64,000 nt of DNA from DUPQ01 sp964563155 (lineage in GTDB: Bacteria > Bacillota > Clostridia > DUPQ01), in the NCBI GenBank assembly GCA_964563155.1, contig CAZLVL010000004.1:62001-126000 (forward strand), written 5' to 3'. Position 1 is the first letter of the stretch. Each line of letters begins with the position of its first letter. Of this stretch, positions 34,616 through 45,190 are shown piece after piece. Below the pieces are notes generated by a model. The model was not told where the DNA came from. It was given only the letters and a program-made list of their open reading frames with translations, and did not search any database. Both the position numbers and the translations under genes were made by a program.

Positions 34616-37600
34616 ATGAAAATAAAATTTAGAAGGTCTTCTAGACAAATAACAAGTTGGATATTAGTTTTGTTAATATTACTTGGAAATATTACACTGA
34701 CTAATAAAGTGTTTGCCGTTAAAGATGTGACAAGTCTACTTGAGCCAAATCTTGTTATGGAAATATGGCAAGATGGGGTACTAATAAATGATAATGGGGA
34801 ATTAGATTCTTTAAAACCTATTGTAGTTCGAATGAGTATGAAAGTGCCTGTTAAAGGTGATGATTATAATGCGGATCCTAGTACCTATGTTGAAAAAGGT
34901 GATACTGCAAATTTCAATCTTTCAAGTGCATTTACTGTATTAGGAGGAAGTGTTTTACCTTTGACCTTTAGTGGGGTTGATGTGGGCACAGTTGAGTTTA
35001 AAAATGATCCAAGTGGATCTTTGGTAGATATAGTTTTTAGTGGGGATGATGATGTATTTAATGGTGGATACTCAAGTGTTGAATGTGCTTTTAATGGATA
35101 TCTAGAATTTGATCCTAATTCAAAAAGCGTTTCTATTGGTGAAACGATTATAAAAATATTAGACAAGCAGTTTAAAATTATAATTGATGCAGACAATGCA
35201 GATTATACTATAACAAAAACTGGAACTGTAGATAAGAAAAATCAAAAGGTAGACTGGTCTATAGAAGTTGGAGGAACTTTTGGTCCTAGCAATATTCCAA
35301 TTGATTTGAAGGGTTTTACTTTTAGGGATGATTTGAGCAGTGTTGGTGATTACATAGATGGATCATTTGGATATGGGGCACCTGTTAATCATGTGGATCC
35401 AGTGTATGCTGGGGATATTTTATCCTATACTTTTCCAGATTCAACTATTAGCCCTCAAACTGTTGTTTTTAGTACAAGAATACCTGACGATAAATTTTAT
35501 GCCGTTGCTAGTGTAGAGCAAACAATACCAAATGAAGCAGCAATTTTTTATGACGGAAAAGAGATGACAAAAGATCCTGCTGAGGTTAAGTTATTTCCAG
35601 ATAAGTGGATTGAAAAGACTGGTACAACAAATGATGATCCAGGAGCTGCTGAATATGATCCTACAAATAGAACCATAACATGGACAATAACAGCCAATCA
35701 GCAAAAAAAGACTTTAGAAAACGTTATTATTACAGACATGCTAGCAGCTGGGTTGACATGGGAAGCCGCAGAATGGGGTTATTGGGATGATATAACCTCA
35801 ACATATATCAAACAAAGTGACCTGGCTCAACCGCCCTCTAATGAGTATGTAATTGGTGATATAGATGACCAGATTAGACTGATAATTACAGCTAAGGTCG
35901 ATGACGATAGTTATGTTACACATATTGATGAGTTTTATAATGAAGCCTTTATAACTTGGGACGGACTTGCTTACTCTGGTGTTGGCTCTGGTTCAATTGG
36001 TGTTCCTATCGGATATCCTGCAATTATAAAAACTAGTAGTTTAAAAAAGCCTGAAGGTACTATTAAGTGGTCATTTGTTGTGGATGCTAAAAAGCAGATT
36101 AATATGCCTATGCCCTTAACAGTCTATGATCTTTTAATTCATGGAGCTTCACTAGACCCAGGTTGGACAATAGATCATGCAGTGCCAATAGATTTGACCA
36201 AATTGACACCTAGATTCGATCAAAAATATGTGGATCTATCTTTTGTAGGAGCTGGGCTAACAATAACTAGACACGATGTTAAAGATAGCTCAAATAATGT
36301 GGTAGGAGATTTGTTGGTAATTGAAGGAATGACAACAAATGATACGGAATATTCCTTTTCTTTTGATACATACATAACAAACCCAGATATTATATTAAAC
36401 AATGGCCAAAGCACTATACAAAATACTGCAAGCTTGTTTGGTAATAACATTTACTTGGATAATGCAAGTGCAGCGACAAGTTATTCTAGCAATATTCTGG
36501 AAAAAGAAATGATCGAAGTTAAGAATGGTACTGACTTTGATGTTCCAGATATTTACAAGAATGATAGAACAAATGATGCAAATAAAGGATTTAACTATAA
36601 AGATAAATCCGTGATATTTGTTCTTAATGTTAATGCAGACGGGGTAGATATTTCAAATCGGGTTAATGAGAATAATGAACAGTTAGGAAATGTAACTGTT
36701 AAAGATACTTTACCAGTAGATTGGGAATTTGTTGATTTTCCATCAGGGGATAAGTTTCTCATTTTTGATGGTAGTGTGAGTAATGGTTCGTCAATCACAG
36801 CTACAAATATGTATCCTTCTCCTGTTGGAAACCCTCCTTTAAAGAGCTCTTTAATTGCTGGCAATGAGGCAACTTTTGAATTTGAAGGACTTGATAAAAA
36901 GTATATAATTCTTGTAAAAGCAAGACCTATAGCTGCAAAAATTAAAGAGTATTTTGAAAAAAATGGAGAATATTCCATAACAAACGAAGTTAACCTAGTT
37001 GCTGAAAAGTGGCCCAAAGGTGCCGAAGAAAAAACCATTGTTGATTTCAAGAGTAATATATTGGATAAGTATTATACCCACAAAGGGAATGGTGTAATTG
37101 AATGGACAGTAGAGTATCAACCCTATGATATTCAGCATCCAAATCTTAAAATAGAAGACACTATACCAGTTGGTTTGGAGTTAAGAAGAGATAGCTCTGG
37201 AAATCTTATAATTGGTGGAAACATCGAGGTTGTTGAAAGAGCATTGAATCTAGATGGCACAAGTACGGAAGGTTTAGATGTAGCAAATGATCCAGGCGTT
37301 GTAAGCTACGACCCTGTACAAAGAATTTTGACAATTGTAGTTCCAAAGGACGATATAGGTTACAGAATTTCATATATTACTGACATTACTGGAGATCCTG
37401 GAGTGGTGCAAAACAGTGTTATACTTTCTGGTGATGATATTTCTTTTAGTGGAGATCCTGTTGACTATATTATTCTTGAAGCAGATTCATCTGCAACAAT
37501 GAAGAAAAATGGTAATATTTTAATACGTAAACAAGATGGACTTTCGACAGATCCACTACCAGATACTGAATTTACAATTTTTAGAAAAGTTGGTGTAAAT

Positions 37601-40600
37601 TATATACTATATAGAGTTGGACAGACAAATGCCAGTGGTGAAATTGTATTTATGTCTATTCCTCCAGGAACATACTACTTTCAAGAAACAGCTGCTCCAG
37701 TTGGTTTTGTAGCTGATCCTACAATGCACACTTTGGAAGTTGTATATATGGGTGGAGGAGAGGTAAGAACAAAAGTTGATGGTCGAGAACATTTTGAAGT
37801 TTTGCCTCAAATAAACATTAAAAACTATAAGAACCTACCTGGAAGTATTAAACTTGAAAAAGTTATGGGATTAGGAACATCCTTTGGAGTAAATCATAAG
37901 CATAGGTTTAAAATAACCTTTAGAGATTCTGGTGGAAATATAATCTCCTCTTCTAATGTCTTTAACTATTTAGGTTATGGTGGTGCTCACGGTGGTGTTA
38001 TAGCAACTGGTGGTATTATTGAACTTGAAGAAGGTCAATGGGTAGTTATCCTTGGTCTTGAGCAGGGCATGAGATATGAGATTGAAGAAATTGACTATCT
38101 AAAATACGGTTACGACATAGAGGATATAACTGCACCTGATTCTGTAGTTGGCAGTGTTGTAAGCGGAGAAGTAGCTGCTGCAACACGAGAAATACAGTAT
38201 AAGAACAAAAGAGAAGTTGATAGCATTACTATAAACAAGACTATAAGCGGAAATGGTGCAGGAACAAATGGCGCTATAAATGAGTTTGAATATACTTTTA
38301 CATTGAAAACAGATACAGCAAGCCCTGTTGATGTTGTAGGAAGTTTTCATTATACAATTACAGGTGGAGGCTCTGGTCCTGCAGGTGGTGTAATTAAAAG
38401 TGGTGAGAAGTTTAGATTAGAAGCTGGTGCAAACATTAAGATAGATGGAATTCCAGTTATATCAAAATATAAATTTGTAGAAAATAATTATTCAATTAAT
38501 GGATATGATCCAATACCTGCCCCTATTGAAGGCGTAATAGGTAATGGAGGGCCTATAGTCGATAACTTCAACAACAACAGAGATGTTGGTAATATTGAAA
38601 TAACTAAATTGACAGTAAGAAATGAAGATGGACATATAGATATACTAAATAAATTCAAGTTCACTGTTAACTTAAGAGTCGGAGGGAGTCATTTAGTAGG
38701 TATTTATGCTTATGAAATTAGGAAGACTGGTGATAACTCTTTGGTTAGTAGCGGGACTATTGAAAGTGGAAATGCAGCAGGAAACACTTTTGAACTTGAA
38801 AAAGATCAAAAAATAATTATTTTAAACATTCCAGTGAATGCCACATTTACAATTACTGAGACTGACTATAGAATATGGGGCTATAGTCTAGATAGCCTTA
38901 CAACAAACGGTGGCTCTATATCTGGAGATATAAATAACTTCTCTGTTACAGGTAATACTAATTCTGGGCAAGTACAAGAAGCTTCTTTTAGTAACAAGAG
39001 AAATGTTGGTAATATAAAAATATCTAAAGCAACTGTTAGAAATCGTCCTGGTAATGCATCAATCCTAGAAGAGTTTGAGTATACTTTTAGTTTGACAACA
39101 AAAGATGCACCAATAGTAGCAATTGAAGGTCTTTTCCATTATGACATTATTCAAACAGATACTAGTGTTGTTTTATCATCAGGTATAATAAAGCATAATG
39201 ATACTTTTGTACTTGAGAATAATCAGTCTATTGTAATTAAAGATATTCCCTATGATGCAGTATATAAGGTGACAGAAAAAGATTATACTCTGTGGGGTTA
39301 TGAATTGACTGGTATTGTTACCTTAGGCTCTGGAATGTCAAGTAATGGAGCAAGTGTAACAGGGCAGACAAATGGTGATGGAATAAAACATGCAACTTAC
39401 ACTAATACTAGAAATGTTGGTCATCTTGAAATATCTAAAGTGTTGGATGTAGACAGTTACAGACCAGAATCAAATAAAGAGTTTACATATAGCTTTTCAT
39501 TAAGAACATCTGCAAATCAACCTATCTCAGGTACTTTTAATTACCTTATAACATATGCTGATTCAACAACTTCTAATGGTACTATAGCAAATGGAGGAAC
39601 CTTCAAGCTTAAAGAAGGTGATAAAATTGAGATTTATGACTTACCTGTTAATGCGAAATATTCTGTTGTGGAATATAGCTATGTTGTTGATGGGTATAGG
39701 GTAAGCGGTATAGATGTTAATGATGCAGCAAATATGTCGAAAAATGAAGCTTCTCGTAGTGCAACTGGTAGTACAAATAAAGACTTAGACCAAACAGTAA
39801 AATTTGCAAACTTAAGAGAAGTGGGAGATTTAAAAGTTAGTAAGTTAGTAACAGGACTAGGTGGAGAAGTAAATAAGAAATTTGCATTCACAATTAGCTT
39901 TACTGATGTCCCACTGCCTGCTAAAACTTATGAATATAATATTTACAGAACTAGTGATGGTGTGAAAATAGGTGGACCTCATACAGTTAATTCTGTTGGT
40001 GCAAACACAATAGAACTTGAAGATGGACAATATGCTTTAATTGAAGCAATTCCTAAAAATGTTAAATATACAGTCGTAGAAACTGACTACTATGCACAAG
40101 GATACAAACCTAATCCTTCAAACGGAACCCATAATGGAACAATTGAATATGTTGATAGTGCGGGTGTTGTGAAAAATGCTGACTTTGTGAACCGTACTTT
40201 TGGTACCTTTAAGTTTGAAAAGAAAATTAGTGGTTTGAGTTACGACAATAGGGATTTTAAATTCAGAGTTATTTTTTCTGATAATGGAACATATCCATAT
40301 ACAAAAAGTGATGGAACTACAGGCACTATTGCTAGTGGAGGAACTATTGAATTAAAAGGTGATCAACATATTGTTCTTGAAGAAGTTGATGTTGGTGTGC
40401 TTGTTACTGTAGAAGAATACGATGTAGATGGTACTGCTTTCTTAGTAGATCCTGTAAGCAAAGAGCATCAAGATGTAATTGTAAGAGGTGTGGAAAAATC
40501 TGTAACCTTTACTAATACTACAATTGGTCATCTTGTTTTAACAAAAACAGTCAGTGGAATTTTTGCAGATTTAAATAAAAAATTCAAATTTGATATAGAA

Positions 40601-43600
40601 TTTGATGATGCTTTACCTCATGCTTATACTAGTATAAATGGTGGTCCATCAGGTACTATTACAACATCTGGTACTATAGAACTAAGTGATGGACAAGGAA
40701 TTGAATTTGCGAATCTACCAGCAGCTTTAAATTACAGAATTGAAGAGCATGATTATGTCGCAGATGGTTATATGTGTCCTTCTTTCCAACGGGTAACAAC
40801 TGGCTCTATAACTCTAGGTAATACGGATGAAATTAACTATTTAAATAGTACCATTGGTAAGCTTAAGATTGAAAAAATCCTTGAAGGTGACCAAGGTAAT
40901 ATTGATTATGAGTTTGAGTTTAAGGTCACTATGACAGGTGTAGAGAATAAATCTTATGGATTTGATATACATAAAGCGAATCATGACTTAGTTTCAAGTG
41001 GGAATATTACTTTTGATAATGCAGGAATTTTGGAAGGTATTAAACTTAAAGCTGGTCAATACATCATAATTCACCATCTACCCTGTAGTGAAGCATTTAC
41101 TGTAGTGGAAACTGATCATTACAATGATGGATATAAACTGGTAGAAAAAACTGGTGATGTAGGAAATATTGTGCGTGGAGAAATAAAGACTGCAACCTTT
41201 ACGAACAAGACTGTGGGACATCTAGAGATTGAAAAGCTTGTTGATGATATAGCATATGGAGATGTAAATGATATCTTTGAATTTACAATTACTATGACAG
41301 ATTCAGCGGATGTACCTTTGGCTGGTACCTATTGGTATAACATTAATGGAGGTTTATATAATAATTCCATAACCTTGGATGCTTTCGGTAGTGATACTAT
41401 AGAACTTAAACATAATGATGTAATCAATCTAATAGATCTACCACCAGGGACCAAATATACAATTACTGAAACAGACCCCTATAATAGAGGATACTTAATA
41501 GATTTAACGCCTAAAACAGGTGTAATAAATATAAATACTACAACTAAACTCTTGTTTACAAACAATACTGTAGGACACTTAAAAGTAGAAAAGATTGTAG
41601 CAGGTAATGCTGGAGATTTAACAAAAGACTTTGAATTTGTTTTAGAATTACTTAATTCAGATGACACACCCCATGTTGGCAAGTATGAAAACTATGATAA
41701 AGATGGTAATAAAAATCCAGTTGATATTGGTAACGGTGATACCTTTAAACTAAAGGGAGCTGAAAGTATCCTCATTACTAAGCTTCCCACAGGAGTAAAA
41801 TACAAAATCACAGAAACTGACTATATTAATGATGGTTACATAACCAGCCCAAGCTTAATAGCTTCAGGAACTATTGTTAAAGCTAATGAAGCTAATGCTA
41901 AGGTAGAAACATTTACAAATACCAAGGATGTTGGTTATCTAGAAATCACAAAAGAAGTTGATGGTTTTGGATCAGACCCCAATAAGTCTTTTACCTTTAC
42001 AATAGACTTTGATGATACAGCTCCTCATGATTATACTGGCTTAAATGGAGGTCCCTCTGGAACAATAGCAAGCACTGGAACATTTGTGTTGAAACATGGT
42101 CAAGGTATACGTTTTGGAGATCTACCTGTAGGTGTTAAATATACTGTAACTGAGAATGATTACTTTGTTGATGGTTATTACACTGATCCTACAACAAGAG
42201 TATTTACTGGTAATATTAGTTTAGGCATCACTGATAGAGCTGAGTATGTAAATACCATGTTAGGTAAACTTGAAATTCGAAAAGAGCTGGTAGGAGAAAA
42301 AGGTGATAATAATTTTGATTTCGAATTTAAAATTACTATGTTGGATGCCGCAAGCAAGACTTTTGCTTATGAAATATTTAATAATGACAATACATTATTT
42401 AATAATGGAAACATAAACTTTAATGCTCTAGGTGAGTCAGATACTATTAAGCTTAAAAATGGTCAATATATAGTTATTCATCATTTACCAAGTGATGCTT
42501 CATTTATCGTAACAGAAAGTGATCACTACAAAGATGGATATAAACAAGTTCTAGTAGTTGGTGATACTGGAGTTATTAAGTTAGGTGAAAAAGCTGATGC
42601 AAGCTTTACAAATCAGACAATAGGACATTTAGAGTTTGAAAAATTTATTGATGATGTCAATTTTGCAAATGCCAATGATGACTTTGAATTTACAATTACC
42701 ATGACTGATTCAGCGGATGTACCTTTGGTTGGTACATATTGGTATAACTTAAATGCAGGTGTATTTGACAAGTCCATAACTTTGGATGCTTTAGGTAGTG
42801 CAACTGTAGAGCTTAAACATGGAGATGTTATAAACATCAGAGAATTACCTCCAGGTACTAAGTACAGTATTACTGAGACAGATAGTTATGCTAGAGGATA
42901 TCTAGTAGATGCAGCAACAAGAACTGGTGAAATTGATATCAATACAAAAGATTACTTCTTGTTTACCAATAAAGCCATAGGATATTTGAAACTTGAAAAA
43001 TTTGTTGCTGGTAACGGAGGCGACTTAACTAAGAAATTTACCTTTACCATTACCTTTAGTGATGGAAAAACTTATCCATACAAAGGAAGTGGGGTAGCTG
43101 ATGGTGTTCTTGCTAGTGGAACAACTATTGATTTAGCTCATGGAGAGAGTATCCTTTTTGAAGATCTACCTGCTGGTCTTGGTTATACCATTATTGAGAA
43201 TGATTACGTAATGGATGGCTATTTTACAACAAGGGTAGATGATGTAGGAACAATATCTTTAGCTAATACATCAGAAGCTAGATTTACTAATACAAGAAAC
43301 ATAGGTGATTTAGAAGTAACTAAAACAGTAATAGGTGTGTCTGCAAAGCTATTTAAGTTTACTGTAGATTTTGTGGGTGCAAACTTCTTGTATGACTACT
43401 ATATTGATGGTGTATATGCTGGACAAATAGCAAGTGGAGGAAGCTTCCACTTGGCCCATGGACAAAAGGCTTTAATTAAAGAACTTCCTAGTGGCACTAC
43501 CTATAAAGTAACAGAGGATGATTATTTCATTGAAGGATATGTTACATCTAGTATCGATGAAACTGGTGTAATTGCAACTGGCTTGGTTTCCACTGCTGCA

Positions 43601-45103
43601 TTTGCAAACCTATACTCAGGAGATTTGGTCATATCAAAAACTGTTGGTGGTATATCAGGTAGTAAAACCATGATGTTTGAATTTGCAGTTAATTTGAGCA
43701 CTCCAGGCCCCTATGACTGGGAAGATTCACAAGGTAATACTGGAACAATTACCAGTGGTGATAAGATATATTTATCTCATGGTCAGACTTTTACAATTTA
43801 TAGAGTAATTCACAATACTAGTTATGAGGTCATTGAAACAAACTATAGCTGGCTAGGATATGTTACAACTTCTACTGAAGCAAGTGGAAATATTGTAGCA
43901 GGTGAAGTTAAGACTGCTGCATTTACAAATACTAACAATATATATCTTGGTGGTATAAATGGAAACCTAAGTGTTACAAAGACTACCTTAGGAGCTACAG
44001 CTGATAAGAACAAGAAATTTGACTTCACTATTACCTTTGATTCACCAACACCATACTATTACACAGGTGTTGGCGTAAGTGGAGGTAAAATAAGTAGTGG
44101 TGATAAGATAAGTCTTGCCCATGGACAAAGCATAACTATATTAGGTCTGCCAGTAGGTATTTCATATTCAGTAACAGAAGATGATTACTCTGCAGCTGGA
44201 TACGTTACAAGCATGACTGGAGATACAGGCAAAATAATTGCGGATACCACGGTAACTGCTGCTTTTGAAAATACAAAAGATGTGTTTGCAAAACCAATTG
44301 GAAAGAATTTTGGAAGCCTTAATATTACTAAGACAGTAAAAGGTGAAGAAGCAGACCCAGACTATGAATTTATGTTTACCATACTCTTTGATAATGATGA
44401 GACCTATAGTTATATAGGAAGTGGGGTAGCTGATGGAAACATAAGAAGTGGCGACAGAATAGGACTTTCTCATGGTCAAAGTATATTAATCGAAGGGATA
44501 CCTGCAGGCACAAAATATCAGGTTATAGAGGACGATTATGCTGGTATAAACTATACTGTTGAAAGTGAAAACGCTGTTGGAGTTATTGAAGATGGAGAGG
44601 TAATAAGTGCAGATTTCATAAATACTCACTACATATTTGATTTAGCAGAAAAGGAAGATAAAGGAAATCTAACCCTTAAAAAGACTGTAAAAGGAGAATT
44701 TGGTGAAACAAACCGAGACTTTACCTTTATTATTACATTCTCAGATTCTAAGGAGTATTCATATTCAGGTAGTAAATCTGGAACAATAGTAAGTGGTCAA
44801 TCAGTAAAACTTAAACACAATGAATTCATAACCATTGAGGGCTTGCCTTATGACACAGAATATGAAATTGTAGAAAAAGAAGATGGAAAAGAAGGTTATA
44901 TAACTCAAAAAATTAATAGCGTTGGAATTATTGAGGATGAAGAGCTTGTATGCGAGTTCATAAATACTAGAAGTGGCATTCCACAAACTGCTGACTTAAG
45001 TCAAAAAACCCTTTATACCATAGGTCTTATTGCCTCAGGTTCCTTATTAGTAATATTCGCTTTCATATTCTTCTATAACAATAAAAGAAGAGGATTTAGA
45101 TAA
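34616..45103 (+). CDS. Giant cell-wall-anchored adhesin-like protein with 20 Ig-like modules
   Basis: 3495 residues. Signal peptide 1-34 (cut after KVFA). An adhesin-like head starts near residue 36, followed by five modules of DUF11/collagen-binding character starting near bases 35190, 35590, 36010, 36490 and 37050. A SpaA/Cna-B domain (IRKQDG...YYFQETAAPVGFVAD) lies at about 37500-37830. Then 20 tandem modules run from residue 1076 to about 3451. The C-terminus has IPQTAD (residue 3455), a membrane helix and NNKRRGFR: a sortase signal with Ala where LPXTG has Gly. Modules resemble DUF7601/DUF5979-type domains. ATG 34616 is 7 bases after AGGG; GTG 34613 is too close. A surface stalk or adhesin is likely; the ligand is unknown. 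Confidence 0.93.
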   Translation: MKIKFRRSSRQITSWILVLLILLGNITLTNKVFAVKDVTSLLEPNLVMEIWQDGVLINDNGELDSLKPIVVRMSMKVPVKGDDYNADPSTYVEKGDTANFNLSSAFTVLGGSVLPLTFSGVDVGTVEFKNDPSGSLVDIVFSGDDDVFNGGYSSVECAFNGYLEFDPNSKSVSIGETIIKILDKQFKIIIDADNADYTITKTGTVDKKNQKVDWSIEVGGTFGPSNIPIDLKGFTFRDDLSSVGDYIDGSFGYGAPVNHVDPVYAGDILSYTFPDSTISPQTVVFSTRIPDDKFYAVASVEQTIPNEAAIFYDGKEMTKDPAEVKLFPDKWIEKTGTTNDDPGAAEYDPTNRTITWTITANQQKKTLENVIITDMLAAGLTWEAAEWGYWDDITSTYIKQSDLAQPPSNEYVIGDIDDQIRLIITAKVDDDSYVTHIDEFYNEAFITWDGLAYSGVGSGSIGVPIGYPAIIKTSSLKKPEGTIKWSFVVDAKKQINMPMPLTVYDLLIHGASLDPGWTIDHAVPIDLTKLTPRFDQKYVDLSFVGAGLTITRHDVKDSSNNVVGDLLVIEGMTTNDTEYSFSFDTYITNPDIILNNGQSTIQNTASLFGNNIYLDNASAATSYSSNILEKEMIEVKNGTDFDVPDIYKNDRTNDANKGFNYKDKSVIFVLNVNADGVDISNRVNENNEQLGNVTVKDTLPVDWEFVDFPSGDKFLIFDGSVSNGSSITATNMYPSPVGNPPLKSSLIAGNEATFEFEGLDKKYIILVKARPIAAKIKEYFEKNGEYSITNEVNLVAEKWPKGAEEKTIVDFKSNILDKYYTHKGNGVIEWTVEYQPYDIQHPNLKIEDTIPVGLELRRDSSGNLIIGGNIEVVERALNLDGTSTEGLDVANDPGVVSYDPVQRILTIVVPKDDIGYRISYITDITGDPGVVQNSVILSGDDISFSGDPVDYIILEADSSATMKKNGNILIRKQDGLSTDPLPDTEFTIFRKVGVNYILYRVGQTNASGEIVFMSIPPGTYYFQETAAPVGFVADPTMHTLEVVYMGGGEVRTKVDGREHFEVLPQINIKNYKNLPGSIKLEKVMGLGTSFGVNHKHRFKITFRDSGGNIISSSNVFNYLGYGGAHGGVIATGGIIELEEGQWVVILGLEQGMRYEIEEIDYLKYGYDIEDITAPDSVVGSVVSGEVAAATREIQYKNKREVDSITINKTISGNGAGTNGAINEFEYTFTLKTDTASPVDVVGSFHYTITGGGSGPAGGVIKSGEKFRLEAGANIKIDGIPVISKYKFVENNYSINGYDPIPAPIEGVIGNGGPIVDNFNNNRDVGNIEITKLTVRNEDGHIDILNKFKFTVNLRVGGSHLVGIYAYEIRKTGDNSLVSSGTIESGNAAGNTFELEKDQKIIILNIPVNATFTITETDYRIWGYSLDSLTTNGGSISGDINNFSVTGNTNSGQVQEASFSNKRNVGNIKISKATVRNRPGNASILEEFEYTFSLTTKDAPIVAIEGLFHYDIIQTDTSVVLSSGIIKHNDTFVLENNQSIVIKDIPYDAVYKVTEKDYTLWGYELTGIVTLGSGMSSNGASVTGQTNGDGIKHATYTNTRNVGHLEISKVLDVDSYRPESNKEFTYSFSLRTSANQPISGTFNYLITYADSTTSNGTIANGGTFKLKEGDKIEIYDLPVNAKYSVVEYSYVVDGYRVSGIDVNDAANMSKNEASRSATGSTNKDLDQTVKFANLREVGDLKVSKLVTGLGGEVNKKFAFTISFTDVPLPAKTYEYNIYRTSDGVKIGGPHTVNSVGANTIELEDGQYALIEAIPKNVKYTVVETDYYAQGYKPNPSNGTHNGTIEYVDSAGVVKNADFVNRTFGTFKFEKKISGLSYDNRDFKFRVIFSDNGTYPYTKSDGTTGTIASGGTIELKGDQHIVLEEVDVGVLVTVEEYDVDGTAFLVDPVSKEHQDVIVRGVEKSVTFTNTTIGHLVLTKTVSGIFADLNKKFKFDIEFDDALPHAYTSINGGPSGTITTSGTIELSDGQGIEFANLPAALNYRIEEHDYVADGYMCPSFQRVTTGSITLGNTDEINYLNSTIGKLKIEKILEGDQGNIDYEFEFKVTMTGVENKSYGFDIHKANHDLVSSGNITFDNAGILEGIKLKAGQYIIIHHLPCSEAFTVVETDHYNDGYKLVEKTGDVGNIVRGEIKTATFTNKTVGHLEIEKLVDDIAYGDVNDIFEFTITMTDSADVPLAGTYWYNINGGLYNNSITLDAFGSDTIELKHNDVINLIDLPPGTKYTITETDPYNRGYLIDLTPKTGVININTTTKLLFTNNTVGHLKVEKIVAGNAGDLTKDFEFVLELLNSDDTPHVGKYENYDKDGNKNPVDIGNGDTFKLKGAESILITKLPTGVKYKITETDYINDGYITSPSLIASGTIVKANEANAKVETFTNTKDVGYLEITKEVDGFGSDPNKSFTFTIDFDDTAPHDYTGLNGGPSGTIASTGTFVLKHGQGIRFGDLPVGVKYTVTENDYFVDGYYTDPTTRVFTGNISLGITDRAEYVNTMLGKLEIRKELVGEKGDNNFDFEFKITMLDAASKTFAYEIFNNDNTLFNNGNINFNALGESDTIKLKNGQYIVIHHLPSDASFIVTESDHYKDGYKQVLVVGDTGVIKLGEKADASFTNQTIGHLEFEKFIDDVNFANANDDFEFTITMTDSADVPLVGTYWYNLNAGVFDKSITLDALGSATVELKHGDVINIRELPPGTKYSITETDSYARGYLVDAATRTGEIDINTKDYFLFTNKAIGYLKLEKFVAGNGGDLTKKFTFTITFSDGKTYPYKGSGVADGVLASGTTIDLAHGESILFEDLPAGLGYTIIENDYVMDGYFTTRVDDVGTISLANTSEARFTNTRNIGDLEVTKTVIGVSAKLFKFTVDFVGANFLYDYYIDGVYAGQIASGGSFHLAHGQKALIKELPSGTTYKVTEDDYFIEGYVTSSIDETGVIATGLVSTAAFANLYSGDLVISKTVGGISGSKTMMFEFAVNLSTPGPYDWEDSQGNTGTITSGDKIYLSHGQTFTIYRVIHNTSYEVIETNYSWLGYVTTSTEASGNIVAGEVKTAAFTNTNNIYLGGINGNLSVTKTTLGATADKNKKFDFTITFDSPTPYYYTGVGVSGGKISSGDKISLAHGQSITILGLPVGISYSVTEDDYSAAGYVTSMTGDTGKIIADTTVTAAFENTKDVFAKPIGKNFGSLNITKTVKGEEADPDYEFMFTILFDNDETYSYIGSGVADGNIRSGDRIGLSHGQSILIEGIPAGTKYQVIEDDYAGINYTVESENAVGVIEDGEVISADFINTHYIFDLAEKEDKGNLTLKKTVKGEFGETNRDFTFIITFSDSKEYSYSGSKSGTIVSGQSVKLKHNEFITIEGLPYDTEYEIVEKEDGKEGYITQKINSVGIIEDEELVCEFINTRSGIPQTADLSQKTLYTIGLIASGSLLVIFAFIFFYNNKRRGFR
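40523..41929 (+). repeat. Four-module block, copy 1 of an internal duplication
   Basis: Modules 8-11. Each resembles the module four places downstream (8/12, 9/13, 10/14, 11/15). The start-to-start distance is 1407 bases, an exact 469 codons. Modules 10 and 14 are the closest pair, sharing TITMTDSADVPL and a near-identical DNA stretch around 41285-41340 and 42692-42747. Confidence 0.75.
41930..43300 (+). repeat. Four-module block, copy 2 of an internal duplication
   Basis: Modules 12-15, partner of the block at 40523. The first three modules match well along their length. Module 15 matches module 11 only in its first part (KxVAGNxGDLTKxF), then changes to a sequence like module 19, which suggests a recombination joint inside module 15. 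Confidence 0.7.
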
Positions 45104-45111
45104 GCTAAAAA

Positions 45112-45137
45112 CTCCAGTGCCTTAAAAAGCACTGGAG
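45112..45137 (+). terminator. Hairpin between the adhesin and sortase genes
   Basis: A 9-bp GC-containing stem (CTCCAGTGC / GCACTGGAG) with an 8-base loop, followed by ATTTTAT. The T-run is weak, so it could be a leaky terminator letting some transcript continue into the sortase gene. Confidence 0.6.
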
Positions 45138-45190
45138 ATTTTATCAATTATATGGTTGTTATAAATACAGATTATTAAGTTATAAGTGGG

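Larger units (their letters stand above)
37841..44968 (+). repeat. 20 tandem Ig-like modules in the giant surface protein
   Basis: Protein-level repeat of 103-140 residues. Modules begin at 37841, 38216, 38585, 39005, 39416, 39821, 40199, 40523, 40853, 41213, 41570, 41930, 42260, 42620, 42977, 43301, 43616, 43958, 44309 and 44660. Consensus: (V/I)GxLxIxK at the start, YxVxExxYxxxGY near the end, and FxN at the last strand. Every module keeps the Lys, Glu and Asn at these places, the arrangement used for intramolecular isopeptide bonds in Cna-B-like domains. DNA identity between most modules is low, so the array is old except for the duplicated block. Confidence 0.85.

Noticed and set aside
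36595..37050. 151-codon minus-strand ORF inside the giant adhesin gene, plus several shorter ones
   Set aside because: They are antisense frames of a clearly coding 10.5-kb gene, with no ribosome sites and no recognisable protein features.
37841..44968. Regular repeats that might suggest a CRISPR or satellite array
   Set aside because: The periodicity (about 310-420 bases) is at protein level, in one open frame, and DNA identity between most units is low.
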